Positions 28,117 through 36,819 of a stretch of 64,000 nucleotides of DNA are shown here, piece after piece. A program made the translations under genes and the position numbers. The stretch is taken from contig JAEUQA010000078.1 in NCBI GenBank assembly GCA_016789845.1, forward strand, positions 37,140 through 101,139, written 5' to 3'. Origin of the DNA: Chromatiales bacterium. Its GTDB lineage: Bacteria; Pseudomonadota; Gammaproteobacteria; Steroidobacterales; GCA-2729495. Each line of letters opens with the position of its first letter. Position 1 is the first letter of the stretch. Under the pieces are notes generated by a model. It was not told where the DNA came from, made no database searches, and was given only the letters and a program-made list of their open reading frames with translations.

Positions 28117-29277
28117 TTATTGCCGCGCCGGGAGCCGGATCGGGTCGGAAGCCAGGAAATCGGGGATCTCGCGGGCAAGCCAGGCAGCGATGGCATCTGC
28201 GGCAATCCCGTGGGCCCTGGCATTGGGGTGATGGTCCGTGTCATGCACCCACATGTCCCGGGTGCGCTGCCCGCGAAACGCGGGCGCCAGATCCAGGACC
28301 GGCAGACCGGCCTCCCGGGCCATCGCGGCCACGCGATCGTGCACCCGCTGCAGCGGATAGGTGCCTTCAAGCCCTTCCATCAACGGATACAAAACCAGCA
28401 CCACCCGCGTCTCCGGGATGGCAACAAACCCGCCCAGATACCCGGCGAAGGCCCGCAGCCCGTCGGCATTGACGATCGGGTCGTACATGTCCTGGTACCA
28501 CCGGATCGTGTCGCGCGCGACCTGCCCTCGCCCCAGGATGCTGCCAACATAGCGCAGCAGGCGTCCGCTGCCGCTGTACCAGGCTCGCGCCTCATGGTCC
28601 TCGAGATACCTGTCCCGGATGTTGATCAGGTCATTGATGTAGGTCTGGCGGCTCTCCAGTTCCGGAGTCATATCGATATCATTGGCCGTGAAGACCACGA
28701 TTGCCCTGCGCGCGCCCAGCTGGCGCAGCAGGGTCTGGAGCCTTTCGAGTTCGACTCGTGTACCGATTCCCGGCCAACCGCCATTCACCACCTCCACCCC
28801 GGGTCCGGTTTGCCGCTCGAACTGGCGAAAAAGTGTGTCCTCCAGCTGCACACCCTCGCCAAACACGAATGAGTCGCCCATGCCGATGATCCGCACCATC
28901 CCCGGCGCCGGCACTGCCGCGTAGTCCCGGTCACGCAAGCCGCTCGCCAGCATGCGGTATTCGACACACCAGGGCGTGTCCGGCAGGGTGGACAGCGGCA
29001 TCCGCTCCGGCGGCAGCAATGGATTGAACAATTCCCAGCCGCCGCCCTGGCTCACATCGGGCGCCGCAGAGAACTCGCCGTTGGGATTGCCCGGGTAGCA
29101 CGAATAGGCTGTCTTCGGGGGTGGCCCGGGAGTGGTCAGGTAGCGCTTGGTCAGTACCTTTGGCGGATTCCACCCGGTGACCCACAGCACGGCTTCAGCG
29201 AGGACCATGGCAAGCGCAAGTCCGGCCAACACACTGGCCACGCGCAGGACCAGGACCCGTGACCTGCTGCGGGACAT
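28117..29277 (-). CDS. SGNH/GDSL-family hydrolase with N-terminal membrane anchor
   Basis: A 386-residue protein with an N-terminal membrane segment (about residues 9-30) and an exported SGNH domain. Block I is IGMGDSFVFGEG (nucleophile Ser about 135) and block V is DTDHHPNARAHG, with the Asp and His of the triad near residue 350. Enzymes of this type add or remove O-acetyl groups on glycans. The ATG at 29277 overlaps the stop of the LuxR gene (TGATG), so it is translationally coupled to a regulator. The target glycan is unknown; neighbours suggest surface polysaccharide. Confidence 0.8.
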   Translation of the reverse strand: MSRSRSRVLVLRVASVLAGLALAMVLAEAVLWVTGWNPPKVLTKRYLTTPGPPPKTAYSCYPGNPNGEFSAAPDVSQGGGWELFNPLLPPERMPLSTLPDTPWCVEYRMLASGLRDRDYAAVPAPGMVRIIGMGDSFVFGEGVQLEDTLFRQFERQTGPGVEVVNGGWPGIGTRVELERLQTLLRQLGARRAIVVFTANDIDMTPELESRQTYINDLINIRDRYLEDHEARAWYSGSGRLLRYVGSILGRGQVARDTIRWYQDMYDPIVNADGLRAFAGYLGGFVAIPETRVVLVLYPLMEGLEGTYPLQRVHDRVAAMAREAGLPVLDLAPAFRGQRTRDMWVHDTDHHPNARAHGIAADAIAAWLAREIPDFLASDPIRLPARQ

Positions 29278-30455
29278 CAAGGCAGTGTCGTGGCGAGGCG
29301 CGTGACCAGCTGGACCTGCGAGGTAACGCCCAGCTTCACGAAGATGTTCTTCAGGTGGCTGCGGGCCGTGCTGCGCGTGATGTGCAGCGCGTCCGCGGCA
29401 TGGGGCAGCGATCCCGTCCTGATCAGCGCCTCGCACAGCCGGGCCTCGGCGCCGGTCAGCCCGTAGCCCAACAGACGCTGCCTGGACATGCCATCAACGG
29501 CGGCGGAATCGGTAATGGCCACGATGAAAGCGGCAGCTGGCGGCAGGACCGCCCGTTGCACGCCGTCAGTCACCGGGATGATCAGGAATTCGTAGCTGTG
29601 TCGGCCGGACAGCCGCGGGATGCGGACAGGCCTCACCTGCGCAAACGTGCCATCGCGGGCGATGCCAATGGCCAGCGACATGACCCGTTCGATCGCGGCG
29701 GTGACCTGCGAATCGTCCACGGCCAGGAAGCCGTTCCGGATGGAGACGCCGTCACCGGACCTTGCAATCCTCTCGCCCTCCGCATTGACAAAGAGCACCT
29801 TGCCATTCTCGTCGAGGACGAGAATGCCGTGGCGCGAGCTCTGGAAGTTGGCCAGCGTGAGGGAGCCGGCCGGCAGGCCATCGAGCTGGGGACCGCGGAT
29901 CCGGCGCTGCACCTCGAGTGCCTGGCGGACGTGGGGCAGGAACGCGGTCAGGGTCGCCGTGGACGTCTGGTCGAAATCCGGCCGGTCCGCGCGCCGCCAG
30001 AAGTAGAGTGCCGAATGGTGGAGCTCGTCGTTCTCGAGGATCCCGCCGCAGACGAAGCGCAGGCCCAGGGGCGCGGACAGGATCCCGTAGAACGGCGAGC
30101 GTTGCAGGGCGCGGAAGCCGATCTTCTCGGTGCCGAGGAACGTGCTGCCCGCACCCATGGCCAGGGTCCCCATGAACAGCAGGTCCAGCTCCACGCCGAA
30201 TTCCCGGTAGGCGCGGAGGGCCTTCTCCTGGTCGAAGCCAATGAGGCTCGCGATGTCAGCGGCCTGGTTCACCTTGTCGGTGCTGATGAAGCCCCCGGCC
30301 TCGCTCTCGAGCAGCAGGCTGCCCTGCTCGTAGATCTTGTGCCAGATCTCGGAGGTGCCCTGCATCGCGGATGCGTACAACTCCTGGACGACGGCGAGGA
30401 GCAGGCGGGTGCGTTGTTCGTCGGACTTGCCGCCGCGGCGTGATAAAGGGCGCAT
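29277..30455 (-). CDS. LuxR-family transcriptional regulator
   Basis: A 392-residue regulator. The last 65 residues form a LuxR-type DNA-binding domain (LTGAEARLCEALIRTGSLPH, then ITRSTARSHLKNIFVKLGV). The middle (about 190-300) looks like a PAS-type sensor (ILVLDENGKVLFVNAEGERI). The N-terminal 180 residues are unassigned. The ATG at 30455 has an AGGAGA site at 13 bp; an upstream GTG (30509) is less likely. It shares a junction with the SGNH hydrolase, which it may control. The ligand is unknown, and no LuxI-type synthase is nearby. Confidence 0.82.
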   Translation of the reverse strand: MRPLSRRGGKSDEQRTRLLLAVVQELYASAMQGTSEIWHKIYEQGSLLLESEAGGFISTDKVNQAADIASLIGFDQEKALRAYREFGVELDLLFMGTLAMGAGSTFLGTEKIGFRALQRSPFYGILSAPLGLRFVCGGILENDELHHSALYFWRRADRPDFDQTSTATLTAFLPHVRQALEVQRRIRGPQLDGLPAGSLTLANFQSSRHGILVLDENGKVLFVNAEGERIARSGDGVSIRNGFLAVDDSQVTAAIERVMSLAIGIARDGTFAQVRPVRIPRLSGRHSYEFLIIPVTDGVQRAVLPPAAAFIVAITDSAAVDGMSRQRLLGYGLTGAEARLCEALIRTGSLPHAADALHITRSTARSHLKNIFVKLGVTSQVQLVTRLATTLP

Positions 30456-30642
30456 GGAAGGTAGCGGTCTCCTGCCGCAGGACTTCCGGGTCGTTGCCCG
30501 TAACCCCACTGATTTAGTCTATACCAGGATCGGCGGTGGGGTGGCCGGAATAGTCGGTGGCCCATGGGCTTGTTTGACGTAAGTCACCCCCGGGGTCCAG
30601 TGCTACTTGGGTATGATGCCGGGCTCAACTCAGGAGTCTGTC

Positions 30643-31329
30643 GTGCGCCATATCGGGCCAACCCACCACGGTTCTTCGCGCCCCACCCGGCTTTTTCCCC
30701 TGCTCGCACTGGTGACAGCGGGCTGGGCGGCCGGCTGCACGGGCCCAGTCGCCGTTGAGGGCTCCTTCTCTCCAGGGGTTACCCGCAGTGGCAGCTTCGC
30801 GAACATCCTCGTGGTGGGCGTGACGCCGGACGTGAACCAGCGCTGCGCCTTCGAGTACTCGATGGCTTCGAGCCTCCGGAGCGACACCGTGAAGGCCACG
30901 ACCAGTTGCGCCGTGATGAGCACGAAGGAGCCGCTCACGCGGGAGGGCATCGAGCGGGTCGTCGCCTCGCTGGGCGCCGATGCGGTTCTCGCCACGAACC
31001 TCATCGCATCCGGCGTCGGCGTCAAGGAAGGCGGCTCGGCGGACGCCCGGGGCGGCGGCTACTACAAGGCCACCGGCTTCGGGTACGAAACCGGCTACTG
31101 GGGCGCCTACGGCGTCCCCGTGGTGTATGGCGAGTTCCAGACGGCGCCGTCGGTCTTTTCCATCAGCGGCACCGTCGAGATCCAGACGAGACTGTTCGAG
31201 ACCCGGAACGCAACGCTCGTCTACAGCCTGGACACGAAGGCTAAGAACCTGGAGTCCCGGGAAATGGCGCTGGCGGAGATCACCCCGGCCATCGCGGAAC
31301 GCCTGCAGGGCGACGGGCTGATCCGCTAG
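30643..31329 (+). CDS. Lipoprotein of unknown function
   Basis: A 228-residue predicted lipoprotein. From the GTG at 30643 (AGGAG at 30632-30636) the signal has basic residues, a hydrophobic stretch FPLLALVTAGWAAGC and Cys32 as lipidation site. The mature part has a conserved-looking opening (SFANILVVGVTPD) and a Gly/Tyr-rich loop (GGGYYKATGFGYETGYWGAYG). I do not recognise the family. Upstream in-frame ATGs (30613, 30616) lack a ribosome site. It converges with rsmI across a 5-bp gap. Confidence 0.7.
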   Translation: MRHIGPTHHGSSRPTRLFPLLALVTAGWAAGCTGPVAVEGSFSPGVTRSGSFANILVVGVTPDVNQRCAFEYSMASSLRSDTVKATTSCAVMSTKEPLTREGIERVVASLGADAVLATNLIASGVGVKEGGSADARGGGYYKATGFGYETGYWGAYGVPVVYGEFQTAPSVFSISGTVEIQTRLFETRNATLVYSLDTKAKNLESREMALAEITPAIAERLQGDGLIR

Positions 31330-31334
31330 CCGCG

Positions 31335-32264
31335 TCACTCGTCGCCGGGTTGCCCGGCGGGCTGCGCGCTGGCCAGCCGGTAGGCCGCCTTGCGTGAGGC
31401 ACCGGTGATCCGGGCCGCCAGGCCGGCGGCCTGGGAGGCCGGGAGTTCGGCGGCCAGGATCCCCACGACGCGGGCCAGTTCCGCATCGTCCCGCGCCACT
31501 TCGGTGCCGCGCCCGGCGAGCACCCAGGTGCACTCGCCCCGGTCGCCGCCCGGGTCGGCGAGCACCGCCGCCCGGACTTCGGCGAGGCTGCCGCGGTAGA
31601 CGGTCTCGTGCCGCTTGGTCAGTTCGCGCCCGACGGCGGCCGCCCGCCCGGGGCCGAACACGGCCAGGGCATCGGCCAGCGCGTCGGCCATCCGGTTCGC
31701 CGCCTCGTAGAAGACCAGCGTCTCGGCCCGCCCGGCCAGTTCCTGCAGCCGGGCCCGCCGCGCCGCCGCCCGGGCCGGCAGGAAACCCTCGAAGAAGAAC
31801 CGGTCGGTGGGCAGGCCGGCCACCGACAGCGCCGCAATCGCTGCGCAGGGACCGGGCACCGGACTGGCCGGCAGGCCGGCCACACGCAGTGCGGCCAGCA
31901 GGCGGTAGCCGGGATCGCTGATCAGGGGAGTGCCCGCGTCGGTGACCAGCGCCACGCTGTCGCCGCCCTGCAAGCGCCGCAGGACTTCATCAACTCGCCC
32001 CGCCTCGTTGTGCTCGTGCATGGACATCAACCGGGCGCTGATGCCGGCGTGCGTTAGCAATTGCCCGGTGTGCCGGGTATCCTCCGCGCAGACCAGCGCG
32101 ACGCTGCTTAACACCTCGCGCGCTCGCGGACTCAGATCGCCCATGTTGCCAATCGGCGTTGCCACGACATACAGCGTGCCTGGTCGCAACAGCGCCCCGG
32201 GCCGCACGCCTGCCTGGTCATCCGTCTCGCCGGCGACCGGCGTGCTGCTTGCAATCTCGCTCAT
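31335..32264 (-). CDS. rsmI: RsmI, 16S rRNA 2'-O-ribose methyltransferase (C1402)
   Basis: SAM-dependent tetrapyrrole-methylase-fold enzyme that 2'-O-methylates C1402, the same base modified by RsmH. Motifs include LYVVATPIGNMGDLSPRA, CAEDTRHTGQLL, LVTDAGTPLISDPGY, PVPGPCAAIAALS and RELTKRHETVYRG, all matching E. coli RsmI. The ATG at 32264 gives 309 residues with a long N-terminal tail. A GTG at 32207 would give 290, closer to E. coli (286), and would reduce the overlap with divergent lpoA. Confidence 0.95.
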   Translation of the reverse strand: MSEIASSTPVAGETDDQAGVRPGALLRPGTLYVVATPIGNMGDLSPRAREVLSSVALVCAEDTRHTGQLLTHAGISARLMSMHEHNEAGRVDEVLRRLQGGDSVALVTDAGTPLISDPGYRLLAALRVAGLPASPVPGPCAAIAALSVAGLPTDRFFFEGFLPARAAARRARLQELAGRAETLVFYEAANRMADALADALAVFGPGRAAAVGRELTKRHETVYRGSLAEVRAAVLADPGGDRGECTWVLAGRGTEVARDDAELARVVGILAAELPASQAAGLAARITGASRKAAYRLASAQPAGQPGDE

Positions 32265-33570
32265 GGCGGTCATTGTCGGAGCAGCGTGCCAGCCGCTGCA
32301 ACCCGCGGACTTCCCGGCGGGCAACAGTGCCCCGGCTACCGGTGCAACCCAGGCTGGGCCGCCCGCCTGGAATCCGGGCAGCTCCTCCGGGATGCCAGCC
32401 GGGGCACCAGCCGGCATCGCGGGAGCCGGCATCACCACGGCCGACGCGCCACTGGCCAGTGGCCCGCTGGTCGCCCTGCTCGTTCCCCTCTCCGGTCGCC
32501 AGGAAGCGCTCGGCACGGCCGTTCGCGACGGCTTCGTCGCGGCGCTGCTCGAAGCGCCGGCCAGCCGCCGTTTCAATGCCATGATCATCGACGAAGCCCG
32601 GATCAGCGCCGCAGAGGCCCATCGGCAGGCACTGGATGCGGGCGCGCGGGCGATGGTTGGCCCACTGCTCAGGGAGTCCGTGCAGGCCCTCGCGCCGCTG
32701 GCAGACGAACTGACCAGGACGATGCCGGGGCAGATGCCCGTGCTCGGGCTGAACAACCTCGCCGACACGGAACCCGGCGTCGGCGGACTGTGGCAGTTCG
32801 GGCTTGCCCCGGAAGACGAAGCCGGCGAGATTGCCGCCCGGGCAATCGCCCTGGGCCAGCGCCGCGCCCTCGTGCTGCTGCCGGCCAGTGAGTGGGGCCA
32901 GCGACTGCTGGCGGCCTTCTCTGCCGAGTTCACCGCACGGGGCGGCGTCGTGGTGGACGCCCGGACGTACCTGCCCGGCGGCACCGATTTCACGGTGCCG
33001 ATCCGCAGCCTGCTGATGACGACGGAACCCCGCGCCCCGGCGCCGGGCAGCCAGGCAAATCCCGGCGAAAAGACTGGTTTGGGGCCGGGACGGCGGCAGG
33101 ACGTTGACCTTATATTCGTCGCCGCCAACAGCAGCAATGGCAGGCAAATCGTGCCCCAGCTCAAGTTCTTCGGCGCCGCCGACCTCCCCACCTACAGCAC
33201 CTCGGCCATCTGGGAGGACGGCACGACCAATGCCGACGACCTGAACGGCGTGGTCTTTCCCGACAGCCCCTGGGTGATAGACCCGGACAGTCGGGCGCTC
33301 GTTGTCAAGAACGCGCTTGCCCGCTATTGGGGCCGGCCGGCGCCCGGCGTTTCCCGCCTCTACGCCCTGGGCTATGACGCCTACCGGCTGCTGCCCGAGA
33401 TCCTGCGCCAGCCGGCGCCCGGCCCCTTCGGGGGCGGCGAACTCGCTGGCACTACCGGCGTGCTCTACGCCGACGGCAGCGGGCGCATTCACCGCCGCCT
33501 CTCCTTCGCCGAGATCCGTGGCGGGCGGGCGGTGCCACTGCCGTCCGTGGCGGCGATGGGCGGGCCGTAG
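32143..33570 (+). CDS. lpoA: LpoA-like lipoprotein, activator of PBP1A (C-terminal domain only)
   Basis: Outer-membrane lipoprotein that activates the peptidoglycan synthase PBP1A. The mature part is a periplasmic-binding-protein-like domain (VALLVPLSGRQEALG, then GPLLRESVQALAPLA, PVLGLNNLAD and LPTYSTSAIWEDG) matching the C-terminal half of E. coli LpoA. The N-terminal helical repeat domain of the 678-residue E. coli protein is absent. The lipobox is VGAAC (Cys at 32284-32286). The start is uncertain: ATG 32143, GTG 32176 or GTG 32241, all of which overlap the divergent rsmI gene. It lies upstream of yraN and diaA as in the yraLMNO cluster. Confidence 0.85.
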   Translation: MLPIGVATTYSVPGRNSAPGRTPAWSSVSPATGVLLAISLMAVIVGAACQPLQPADFPAGNSAPATGATQAGPPAWNPGSSSGMPAGAPAGIAGAGITTADAPLASGPLVALLVPLSGRQEALGTAVRDGFVAALLEAPASRRFNAMIIDEARISAAEAHRQALDAGARAMVGPLLRESVQALAPLADELTRTMPGQMPVLGLNNLADTEPGVGGLWQFGLAPEDEAGEIAARAIALGQRRALVLLPASEWGQRLLAAFSAEFTARGGVVVDARTYLPGGTDFTVPIRSLLMTTEPRAPAPGSQANPGEKTGLGPGRRQDVDLIFVAANSSNGRQIVPQLKFFGAADLPTYSTSAIWEDGTTNADDLNGVVFPDSPWVIDPDSRALVVKNALARYWGRPAPGVSRLYALGYDAYRLLPEILRQPAPGPFGGGELAGTTGVLYADGSGRIHRRLSFAEIRGGRAVPLPSVAAMGGP

Positions 33571-33589
33571 GCACCCGGAGGCCAGCGCC

Positions 33590-34633
<1,044 letters not shown>

Positions 34634-34958
34634 CCGTAATTCCGGATCCGTGGTGCATCCCGCGGGCAGGGGCTGGAGACCCCGCCGTCTCGCGACGCGC
34701 GGACGCGATGCTCGCCGGCGAGGCACCAGCCCCTGCCCGCTCGGATGAACCGCGATTGCACTCCCGGCACACTCCGGGGGCGAGCGCAGCGACGCCGCGA
34801 CGGTGCCCCGTAGTCTCCGCTCCAGCGGCAGCGTGGTCGGGTGTCCCTTCTGGCGCTCACCGTGTCCGCACGGTAGCCAGAAGGGATCCCCGGCCGCGTT
34901 GCCACGGGCTACAGAGTGCTTTCCCCGACGACGGAGTGCATTAGGAAGAGCCGGCGCG
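34634..34958. repeat. Gene-free region with nested inverted repeats
   Basis: This gap between two REP elements holds no credible gene. It has a 15-bp perfect inverted repeat (34662-34676 with 34726-34740, 49 bp apart) enclosing a further palindrome CTCGCCGGCGAG. A compound hairpin at 34844-34886 has an 11-bp outer stem (TCCCTTCTGGC/GCCAGAAGGGA) and a 6-bp inner stem (ACCGTG/CACGGT). Together with the flanking REPs it looks like a clustered BIME-like mosaic. The hairpins could also stop transcription arriving from both sides. Confidence 0.65.
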
Positions 34959-34981
34959 GTCGCGCCTGAAGGCGCTCCTAC
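34959..34981 (-). repeat. GTAG-type REP element, copy 2 (inverted)
   Basis: On the minus strand it reads GTAGGAGCGCCTTCAGGCGC then GAC, the same 23-bp design as copy 1 with a compensated stem change. Its TAG is the stop codon of sspB (34980-34978). With copy 1 it forms an inverted pair bracketing the gene-free region. Confidence 0.75.
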
Positions 34982-35400
34982 CGGACGATCTTGAGCGAGG
35001 GGCGGCCAGAAGGCGCCGGAGCGGGGGCATCAGGCGGGGTCGGTGGCTCGGATTTGGAGCCGTCGCCGGGAGGCGCGTACTCGTCAGTGGGAAACACCAG
35101 CCCCTCGCCCGTCTCCCTTGCGTAGATGCCGAGCACGGCGGCGATGGGAACGCGGACGTTCCGGGGAACGCCACCGAAGCGCGCGTCGAAGCTGATGGCG
35201 TCGTTTGCCAGGTCCAGGCGGCTGGTGGCGGAGTAACTGACGTTCAGGATGATGCGGCCGTCCTGCACGTGCTGCTCGGGCACGGCAACGCCGGGCTGGC
35301 TGGCATCCACGACCAGGTGCGGCGTCTGGCCGTTGTCCGTGATCCACTGGTGCAGGGCCCGGAGCAGGTAGGGCCGCTTGGGCGTGGCTACTGTCGCATC
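34978..35400 (-). CDS. sspB: SspB, ClpXP specificity-enhancing adaptor (start unresolved)
   Basis: Adaptor that hands ssrA-tagged proteins to ClpXP. The SspB core is clear: PKRPYLLRALHQWITDNGQT, then PHLVVDAS, LDLANDAISFDARFGG and VPIAAVLGIYAR. A flexible Pro-rich linker and the ClpX-binding tail RPSLKIVR end it. No ATG, GTG or TTG exists in frame near the expected N-terminus; the nearest in-frame one (GTG, 35523) is deep inside sspA. The start given is therefore an approximation by homology. It lies directly downstream of sspA, as in E. coli. Confidence 0.85.
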   Translation of the reverse strand, partial: DATVATPKRPYLLRALHQWITDNGQTPHLVVDASQPGVAVPEQHVQDGRIILNVSYSATSRLDLANDAISFDARFGGVPRNVRVPIAAVLGIYARETGEGLVFPTDEYAPPGDGSKSEPPTPPDAPAPAPSGRPSLKIVR

Positions 35401-35990
35401 TCCAGTTCGACGTCGGTCAGGCTCTCCTTGAAGGAGCGCCGGGCGAACATGCTGTCCATGTAGCGCCGGATCGGCTGGGCCGCATTGCCGTTCAGCTCGA
35501 TGCCATAGGCGGGAAGGCGCCACAGCAGGGGCGCCACGCTGGCATCCACCAGCGAGAACTCGTCGCTGAGGAAGAAGCGCTTGGCGGCAAAGACATCGGC
35601 GCTGGACAGCAGGCTCTCCTGCAGCTGCTTCCGCACCTGCGCAGCCTGCTTCTTGTCAGCCGCCTTGTCGAACTGCTCGGCCAGCGAGTACCAGTCCTTC
35701 TCCACCCGGTAAAGGGCCAGGCGCACCTGGGCCCTGCTGACGGGATCCACCGGCATCAGCGGGGGATGCGGAAAGCGCTCGTCGATGTACTCCATGATCA
35801 CGCGGGAGTCGTAGAGGACGAGATCCCTGTCGAGCAGGGTCGGCGTGGAATGGTAGGGATTGAGATCGAGCAGGTCTTCGGGCAGCTCGTCGTTCTGGAC
35901 ACTGACGATGTCGATGACGATGCCCTTCTCCGCAAGGACGATCCGGGCGCGATGGCTATGGACCGAGGCGGGATTGGAGTAGAGCGTCAT
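35388..35990 (-). CDS. sspA: SspA, stringent starvation protein A
   Basis: Glutathione-S-transferase-fold protein that binds RNA polymerase rather than acting as an enzyme. The 200-residue product matches E. coli SspA closely: IVLAEKGIV, LNPYHSTPTLLDRDLVLYDS, IIMEY-type VIMEYIDERFPHPPLMPV and FFLSDEFSLVDASVAPLLWR. The ATG at 35990 has a strong GGGAGG site; an upstream GTG (36041) adjoining petC is the alternative. Follows petABC, as in many gammaproteobacteria. Confidence 0.93.
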   Translation of the reverse strand: MTLYSNPASVHSHRARIVLAEKGIVIDIVSVQNDELPEDLLDLNPYHSTPTLLDRDLVLYDSRVIMEYIDERFPHPPLMPVDPVSRAQVRLALYRVEKDWYSLAEQFDKAADKKQAAQVRKQLQESLLSSADVFAAKRFFLSDEFSLVDASVAPLLWRLPAYGIELNGNAAQPIRRYMDSMFARRSFKESLTDVELEMRQ

Positions 35991-36041
35991 GGCCGCCCGC
36001 CTCCCGGGGCCGCTCCCGAAACTGTTCCAGTCGTCGGTCAC

Positions 36042-36812
36042 CTACTTCACGTCCTTCCAGATCTCCTGCTTGAGGAGGTAGGCGAATATGCCGAACACCA
36101 GCAGGAAGGCGATCACGAGGATGCCCAGGCTCTGGCGCTTCAGCTTCATGGGCTCGGCGATGTAGTCGAGGAAGTTCACCGTGTCCCGCACGAACTCGTC
36201 GTATTCCCCGGGCGAGAGCTTGCCGGGTGATACCTGCTCGAACTTCCGGAAGACAACCTGCCGGACGCCATTGTGCTCCTCTTCCTCGAAGACGGCCGTC
36301 TGGAGCCCCTGCAGGTCCCACAGGACGTGGGGCATGGCGGAGTTGGGCAGCATCAGGTTGTTGACGCCGGCCGGCCGCTTGGGATCCACGTAGAAGGTGC
36401 GCAGGTAATTGTATAGGTAGTTCGCGCCCTTCGACCGGGCTATCAACGACAGGTCAGGCGGCGCGATGCCGAACCACCGGAGCCCATCCGCGGGGCGCAT
36501 GGCGATATCCATGGTCTCCGTGGGCTTGGCGGCACCGAACATCAGGTTACCGATCACCTGCTCCTCGGTCATGCCCAGGTCCCGCGCCAGCTGGTTGTAG
36601 CGGACGTACTTGGCCGAATGGCAGCCCTGGCAGTAGTTGACGAAGTTTCGCGCCCCCCGCTGCAGGGAGGCTACGTTGGAAACGTCGTTATTGGCGGGCT
36701 GCTGGAAACTGCCGCCGCCCCCTGCCGCGAGTGCAGGGCCAGCCAGGGCCAGTGCGCCGGCCAGCGTAACCAGGCCGGAATGCAGAAATTTGCTCAGAAG
36801 ATGACTGACCAT
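36042..36812 (-). CDS. petC: Cytochrome c1 of the bc1 complex
   Basis: Membrane-anchored c-type cytochrome that takes electrons from the Rieske protein. The 256-residue product has a signal peptide (ending ALA about residue 29), the haem motif CQGCH (about residues 61-65), a MLPNSAMPHVLW segment likely to carry the axial Met, and a C-terminal membrane anchor (about 230-250). It lies 7 bp after petB. Confidence 0.95.
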   Translation of the reverse strand: MVSHLLSKFLHSGLVTLAGALALAGPALAAGGGGSFQQPANNDVSNVASLQRGARNFVNYCQGCHSAKYVRYNQLARDLGMTEEQVIGNLMFGAAKPTETMDIAMRPADGLRWFGIAPPDLSLIARSKGANYLYNYLRTFYVDPKRPAGVNNLMLPNSAMPHVLWDLQGLQTAVFEEEEHNGVRQVVFRKFEQVSPGKLSPGEYDEFVRDTVNFLDYIAEPMKLKRQSLGILVIAFLLVFGIFAYLLKQEIWKDVK

Positions 36813-36819
36813 GACCAGC

